Shown here one piece after another: positions 58,058 through 64,000 of a DNA stretch of 64,000 nt. Position numbers and translations under genes: made by a program. Origin of the DNA: Persicaria tinctoria (lineage: Eukaryota > Streptophyta > Magnoliopsida > Caryophyllales > Polygonaceae); assembly GCA_037127255.1 (NCBI GenBank), contig JBANSL010000017.1, forward strand, positions 43,967,745 to 44,031,744, given 5' to 3'. The notes beneath the pieces were generated by a model. It made no database searches, had not been told where the DNA came from, and saw only the letters and a list, made by a program, of their open reading frames with translations. Position 1 is the stretch's first letter, and the number at the start of each line of letters is the position of its first letter.

Positions 58058-58365
58058 CTGGGGCGGCGTTGGGGCAGGGTAGTGTTGTTCTTGAGTTTTT
58101 TGAAAGAAACCTTTCGTCTCCCCCTTTTTGCTTTTCCCATAGGCGATTTCTCGAGAATCGAGAAGTTCTTATGGAGGAGACGAAAAGGCGTCTTGTAACC
58201 ATCATCCTACGAGGGGGGGGGGAGTTGTTTTTTCAACGTCCTTTCAGAGGGCACGTGAGGTGCCAAATTTATTTACTCGTGATGTTGAAAATTTAGTTTC
58301 TCCTTGTTGATTTTGCCTTTCATTGCGTCTTTTCCAGGGGTTTTCTTCTTATTTTAGAATTAAGA
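58058..58365. other. Unassigned sequence right of the solo LTR
   Basis: Contains a G9 run (58213-58221). No recognised gene. Confidence 0.4.
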
Positions 58366-58592
58366 TGTCGCAAGAGAGTGATAGCCAGAATCGTAGCATG
58401 GGCTATGAACACGAGGAGCTTAATTCTTCGCGAACCAGATCCTTGGCAGATGTCGACTCAGATTCTATAGCGAGTCCCGCCCCTCCCTCACCGACTAAAA
58501 AATCGCGTGAGGTAAAAAGAAAGAGAGCAAACCCTGGGGCTGGTCCAAAGGCAAAGAAAAGAAAGATGGCAGGAACCATCAAGCGCCTATGA
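58366..58592 (+). other. Short ORF of unknown origin, probably a retroelement Gag start
   Basis: 75 codons from MSQESDSQNRSMGYEHEELN, Ser-rich, then a basic nuclear-localisation-like stretch (TKKSREVKRKRANP, KAKKRKMAG). It ends exactly where the minus-strand RNase H fragment begins, so it is truncated. The composition suits an N-terminal Gag, but I cannot show homology. Confidence 0.3.
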
Positions 58593-58594
58593 AG

Positions 58595-59334
58595 AGGGAC
58601 AACCACTTCTGAATCCGTGAAAATCTGGACTTGCCGAGCCCCGTTGACCAACGCTTTCTCAATACCCACGATCAGAGCTTCATACTCCGCTTCATTGTTG
58701 GTAGCTTCAAACAACAGTTGGAACGATAGATCGGTTACTTCCCCACTTGGGCTTGTAATGGTAACCCCGGCTCCACATCCTCATGTCGATAATGATTCGT
58801 CGACGTTAACGACCTAGTCTTCCGCATCACGATCCTGATGATCTGTAAAGAAAACTTCCACTACAAAATCGGCCAAGGCCTGAGCCAGACGGGATTTTCT
58901 GGGTTTAAAATGCACATCAAATTCGGAAAGCTCTACCGCCCACTTGACCATTCTTCATGAAAGCAATGGCGAGTGCAGGATCTGATGGAGGGGCAAGTTG
59001 GAAAGTACCTCGATGGTGTGAGCCTGAAAGTAAGGCCTCAATCTTCGTGCAACAAAAACCACAGATAGAGCCATTTTTTCAATCAGAGTGTATCTAGATT
59101 CAGTTGACTGTAAGACCCTGCTAGCGAAATAGATGGGGAGTTTAGATTCCCTGGTAAGCACTGTGCTGATGGTCGTGGACCCGACGGCGAGGTATAGCTG
59201 TAGGGTTTCAGTCTCGCGTGGAAAATGAAGGGTGGGCAAAGTGGTCATATACTCCTTCATACTTTTGAAGTCTCTCTTTTTTAGTTGTTCGAAAAAGGGG
59301 AGGGAGTGATCAGCTAACCGCGAACATAACCTAC
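58595..59334 (-). pseudogene. Tat-lineage RT end plus two RNase H domains, broken
   Basis: Minus strand. The RT connection is LPFFEQLKKRDF and MKEYMTTLPTLHFP. The first RNase H has LYLAVGSTTISTVLTRESKL, IYFASRVLQSTESRYTLIEK and RRLRPYFQAHTIEVL. After a linker ending QALADFVVE comes a second RNase H with GCGAGVTITSPSGEV and ATNNEAEYEALIVGIEKAL, then QIFTDSEVVV. Two RNase H units in a row are characteristic of Tat Ty3/gypsy elements. There is a stop before GCGAG and shifts elsewhere. Cut on one side by the Athila-like LTR (59335) and on the other by 58366-58592. Confidence 0.8.
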
Positions 59335-61050
59335 TGTTTTTAGAAGGAAATCAAGTATGAAATATAATAAAATAAATCAAACCAGATTTAGGCCCACGCA
59401 AATAAATACAAGACTCCTCCAGTGCAGTAAGAGAAAGTCAGGATCGAATCCACGAGGGAACATGTCAGCGGATCCTAGGTAGCTGTAAATCTCACAGAAA
59501 AGCAACAGAGACACAAAAACAAAGAAAGACAGAAATAAAACAGAAAAGAACAAACAAAAGCAGAAACAAAAGCGAGGACACAGAAGTTGGTCGATATCGA
59601 CTAACTGTCCTCGATATCGACTACAGCAAGCAAGCAGACAACTCGATATAGACAAGCCAACTCGATCTTGACCAGTGTCTACTCGAGATCGACAAGACTC
59701 TACTCTGTATCGACTAAAAACTCAGAAAACGTAAATTGCAATTTCTCGAACCCAAAACTCAGAATTTCGACGAAATAAATCAATATGCTAAAAGACTTCC
59801 AAGGCCAGGGTATCAACACCACAATGATAACCATGCAAAGTAACACATAAAGGCATAAAAGATCATGCTTTCCATCAAAATAACTTTCGTTACTAACAAG
59901 TAGGCATATAGAGGCTTTCGCATAAACCCTAATTGTTACTAACCCTTTTTCACATAATTAATCCATGTTGCATTAAGATCACTTTCGCTTCAATAACACA
60001 AACAAGGATCACCTTCAACGCTCGCAAAAGAATCATGCTCATAGGGATAGAAGACGAATCGCATAACAAGATCTGACCTTTACCGCATCACCTCTACATG
60101 GCCACCGTCGGGCTCACCCTAGCCCCAGTAGTGGGTGGACTACTCGCTCTTCATCATCAAGAAAGGCATCAAATAACAAAAGAAACTAACTTGCATTGAA
60201 TTAAATAAAGAAAGCTTACAACCCACAAGACAAATCCGCTTTCGCCTTTCGACCTTGCTTGCTACAAAATTTCTCTCTCTCTACTCCTACTTACTTGAAT
60301 GGAATTGTGTTTGTTTCTGAATGAATGAAAAACCAGCCTCTAGGGCTTTGTTTATAGCCTTTTATTTCTTGCTAATCAAGGAAAGAATCTTCTATCTATA
60401 TCTACTTAAAAGCTTAAAGATAAATAAATTGCTTAAGGGAAATACATCTTTAAAGGAAACTATATCTAAAGTTTGCAAAAATATCTTCCAAGTAGGTATA
60501 ACTTCTCTTCCATAGATAGACTTGATCAAATTGGATAGAATCTCGGCCAACTCGGCTTCCTTAGTGCCCAAGGTATGCCAAACCGAGTACGATTCGTCAA
60601 ATCGCGTAACGCGCTCCCGGACACGGCTCGTCGATCTCGACCAGGACTACTCGAGATCGAGTAGGATTCGCGTCGACTAGTGCTCGACAAGGCTCGGATC
60701 TGGGCTCCTCGGCTCCTCGATCTCAATTAGGACAACTCGAGATTAAGTAGGGTGTAATCGAGGATGGCTGTTTGGTGTGGTCGAGGACTCTTCCTCGGCA
60801 CGGACTCGGACAGAAGCTCGGTTGTCCTCGATCTCGACTAGATCTCCTCGAGATCGAGTAGGGTCGTCCCGGCGTCTCCGTCCTCGGCTTGTTGACTTAT
60901 CTCAACTCGTCGACTCCGGACATGGCCTCTCAGTGTCGTCGATCTCGACTAGGTGGTACTCGAGATCGAGTAGGGTCTCTGGAGTCGGATTGTTCTGGCT
61001 CTCGACACTGATCTTTGGTCGACAAGGCCTATGCTCGGGCAGCTTCGTCG
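59335..61050 (-). repeat. 3' LTR of a fourth Athila-like element, truncated
   Basis: Starts TGTTTTTAGAAGGAAATC and follows the 10081-12303 LTR (same 'aaagacttccaaggccagggtatcaac' segment). It lacks the last 300 bp, including the CTCACAACA end and PPT, and is joined directly to internal sequence at GTCATTCAGGGG. TATA variant CTATAAACAAAG at 60346-60357. Confidence 0.8.
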
Positions 61051-62443
61051 AGGTCATTCAGGGGAAGAAATCAAAACTCTCAACATATCATATTCGTTTT
61101 TATATAACCCTGCAGTCAATTACCATCTTCGAAAAGGTACTAGTGTCACAGATCCATGCATGTGCAATTATACAAAAGCAACATCTACTCACAAAAAGAG
61201 GGTTATGCAAAACAATTCATTCGTGACAAAGCATTAATAATCAAGAGGATTTTAATTTAAGCTCAATAAGGAGTAGATTGGTAAAAGGCTAAAGGTGGGC
61301 AATATTTGGAAGTGTGGTGTTAATAATCCGGGGAAATGGAGTACTTTCCAAACTGAACTTCAAACCACATTCATTCTCCATAAGATTTATCACCTTTCAT
61401 AATGCTTTTTCTCAATAATAATGCTTTTACCTCTCTAACCTCAGCACTACCTTCTCGCGAGTCGCAAACATGGGTGTCATGAATGGCCCCGGATACTTAG
61501 TGCTTTGGACTCCTCGCAATCTCCTGAGGTGATCGGATTTTCTTTCACTCATTAAATTTTCCATATATTTCAAACAATTTCCCACCATACTCCAATAATG
61601 ATAACAACACAAACACCATATAACATCTCCATAATGTAACATCATTCTCAACATAATCCCCGGATAGGAAATAAGGTAAAGAATGGGCAATATTTAGATC
61701 ATGTAGAGCAATATATGAAATAAGGCATACTATGGCTTTTTGTGATGCATAAGCATAGGTAAGGCTAGGATTATAATCAATATGAGCATTATATGGAAAT
61801 ATAAAGTCATCAATCCTCTTATCATGTAACATGTCAAAAGCAACTTCAAATTTTATCTCCTTTCATGGTTTTCAAGAAAATATCCACTTCATTGTGACTT
61901 CCCTTTACTAGGCAATTTCATGCTCTATCTCTAATGAATCTAATTTTGCATCGTCAAGTTCAATATTGCTTCCATGACATTATTTTGAAAATTTTCAATA
62001 GGGGTCATTTTTCTCAAACTTTGGAAAACATGCATATAAGCCCATAAATCAATAATGAATTCCAAAATAGCCATGTAGCAATTCAAAGAAATAAATTCTA
62101 AATATGCACAAATAATGTCAAATATGGAAAATATGCACAAAGTAAGCCCTTCCCCCACCCCATACTTAAACATTACAGTGTCCTCACTGTATAAAAACAA
62201 GGGTAAAGAAAGAAACTCACTAGACAGGTGTGCAGGGCCTCAAAATGTCGAATACAAGAATCCTGGGCCGAGTCTGAATATAGCTTGCTTCTATCCATGG
62301 ACCTGAAAAGTGTAGAAGACATATACCCACAATAGAAAACTAAAAATGTTCAAAACCAAAAACAAATAAAACAAAGTCCAAAACTAAATGTCTATGTACA
62401 TGCTCTAGATTTTATAGTCGCTAGGCCGACTTTCCATTTATGA
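61051..62443 (-). other. Noncoding internal region of the fourth element
   Basis: Parallel to 35712-37000. Motif CATGGGTGTCATGAATGGCC at about 61468. Hairpin TACAGTG-AGGA-CACTGTA (62174-62191), followed on the minus strand by TTTAAGTATGGGGTGGGGG. Confidence 0.75.
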
Positions 62444-64000
62444 TCAAGGTGGCATCTGCAGGGCCCATGTAGCCTGGGCCTCAAATAAGACTCCATTCTT
62501 GTCCATCAGTTGTAATCCTCCAGAGTGGATCTTGTTCACCACGAAAGGTCCCATCCTCTTTTTGTTGAATTTGTTGGGAAACCAATGATCCTTTGATTTA
62601 GAGACATAGAGCTTGTCTCCAATTTAATACTCCTTGGGCTCATCATTGGAAATCCTACATAAGCGCACATACCAAGGCAAACCTCTCCCATGTATAGACA
62701 GATCTTTAATGGAAATAGGAGAAGAAAGATCCATACCTTGGCTTACCTTTGCAGAGACGAAATCGGGGACCACAGTGTTTGGTCGATCTCGAGTAGGGGT
62801 ACTCGATCTCGACGAGGTTTCAGGTCTTGGAGGTGAGCTGCTCGAGGATGCGGGAGTCGATGAAGCTTGGTCGATCTCGACCACACTAGTCAATCTCGAG
62901 GAGGTTGGCTCGTCTGGTGGCTTCAGCGTCGAGGAAACAGGTGCTGGGGAGGGTGGGTGTTGGTCGATCTCGACAACCCTGGTCGAGATCGAGGAGCCTG
63001 GTGGTTTTAGTGTCGAGGAAGTAGGTGCCCGAGGATGCAGAAGCTGGTGAGGGTGGTCGATATCGAGTACGGTACTCGATCTCGAGGAGGGCTGAGTTTC
63101 TGTTTTGCTACTCGAAGACACTGGTGTTGTTGGAGGCTCCTGGCTTTGGTCGAGATTGACTAGAGTCCTCGATGTCGAGGAGTCTTGGTCGATCTTGACC
63201 CCATACTTGGTTCCTGTCAAGGCATTCAAAAAATAGTTAGTCCATAACAACGTACCTTGGTTTGTGTCGATTGGATTCTCCGTGTTCTCCTTTAGGATTG
63301 CCATGATCTCCTCCACCTGTGCCTCCATATCCCTCTTTTCTAGCTCCTCGAGGGTCATATTTCTTACCTTGGGTTCCCCGCAGGTGATGTAGCCAGCTGA
63401 GATAGATTTTACCTCTTCCATTGGACCTGTATGCCTTTCAGTTTTATTAAAGGAATACTCAATTACCTCATCGCTGATGTTGAAAGTGAGCACTCCTTTC
63501 CTTACGCTTATGTTGGCATCCACCGTCGCCAAGAAGGGTCTTCCTAGAATAATTGGACAAGCAGGATCTTCTTGCATATCAACAACTAAGAAATCAGCAG
63601 GGACAAAGAATTTACCTACTTGTACTGGCACATTATCCACCATGCCTGTTGGAATGACCACTGTGTTGTTGGCCATCTAAAGTCTAGCATCCACAGGCTC
63701 TAGGGCATCTATCTTAATGTTGGACCAAATTGTTAAAGGCATTATGCTTACACTAGCTCCAAGATCACATAAAGCATTAATTTTATATGGACCAAATCCA
63801 ATGGTTATAGCAAACTTACCTGGATCCGGCCTCTTCTCCAGTATGTCCAAATGGCTGCACTCCTCTGTTATCTCCGCCATTGATCGCTTTTTGCTCAGAA
63901 TCTCCTTCAGGAATTTGACATAGGATGGCATTTCATTGAGAGCTTCTGTGAAGGGGATGATGACGTTGAGCTTCTGAAGCATCTTGATGAAGCGCTGAAA
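62444..64000 (-). pseudogene. Athila-type Gag-protease with decamer linker and short tail, no RT or integrase
   Basis: Runs off the window at 64000. Order: FIKMLQKLNVIIPF.EALNEMPSYVKFLKEILSK; CDLGASVSIMP protease site; PTGMVDNVPVQVGKFFVPAD; ILGRPFLATVDANISVRKG; ITCGEPKVRNMTLEEL; then a linker rich in Ser, Pro and Thr with repeated VVEIDQ/SSRSST encoded by TCGA decamers; then DLSIHGRGLPWYVR; then KLYVSKSKDHWFPNKFNKKR and GPFVVNKIHSGGLQLMDKNG, resembling the C-terminal tail of Athila Pol. Two in-frame stops (TAG before MANNTVV, TAA before IGDKLYV) are each one C-to-T step from CAG or CAA. Homologous to 23395-24356. Confidence 0.8.

Overview
The window is nuclear DNA of a flowering plant, most likely a eudicot. 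GT-AG introns, Athila-, Tat- and chromovirus-type Ty3/gypsy fragments, CACTA, hAT and Mutator-like elements and copies of plant nuclear gene exons all point that way. I found no intact host gene, rRNA or canonical tRNA. It reads as a heterochromatic, transposon-dominated stretch: nested mobile elements, several with both ends and target-site duplications (TSDs) readable, plus broken copies of host exons carried inside some of them. The species cannot be told from the sequence.

Layout. 1-1135: LTR-like sequence. 1150-3340: a decayed Mutator-like (MULE) transposase gene on the minus strand. 3575-20770: two candidate elements (A, 3630-13814; B, 13869-20663), each bounded by (TA)n microsatellites and by inverted ends containing TTAAAATGAAAA- or CTTAACGTGTAAAAT-type motifs. 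Element A holds a 160-bp tandem repeat, a foldback element with tRNA-like ends, and a 6.2-kb CACTA transposon (6763-12952, TSD TCC) carrying a broken copy of an AATF/BFR2 gene; a 2.2-kb solo LTR (10081-12303, TSD GCGCC) sits in its last recognisable exon. Element B holds exons of a ureidoglycine aminohydrolase-like gene, a second and a truncated third tRNA-ended foldback, and one DEAH-box helicase exon.

20771-24356: a CACTA-like end, a Ty1/copia-like LTR with a 408-bp hAT inserted (TSD TATGTGAG), and an Athila-type Gag-protease fragment. 24357-45228 is a five-layer nest: the Athila fragment is cut by a long LTR (starts TGTAATG, ends TTTACA); that LTR is cut by a CACTA transposon (24628-42303, TSD AAA); the CACTA is cut by a Ty3/gypsy element (26136-40312, TSD CATAT); and the gypsy LTRs are cut by a hAT (27285-28142, TSD GGCCCACT) and by a young non-autonomous Athila-like element (33663-40054, TSD AGATG) with one intact 263-codon ORF.

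45229-55868: internal sequence of the long-LTR element, then an LTR-internal-LTR-internal-LTR array of another non-autonomous Athila-like family. 55869-64000: a solo LTR (56223-58052, TSD TGATA), a Tat-lineage RNase H fragment, and an Athila-like element running off the window whose Gag-protease reading frame goes straight to a short C-terminal tail without reverse transcriptase or integrase.

Four signals run through the window and are not explained by standard annotation: foldback elements whose inverted ends look like tRNA; a palindromic decamer TCGA-NN-TCGA repeated in the LTRs and in the coding linker of one retroelement family; hairpins with a constant AGGA loop and covarying stems beside G-rich tracts, in two retroelement families; and a conserved GGGTGTCATGAATGG motif between those hairpins.
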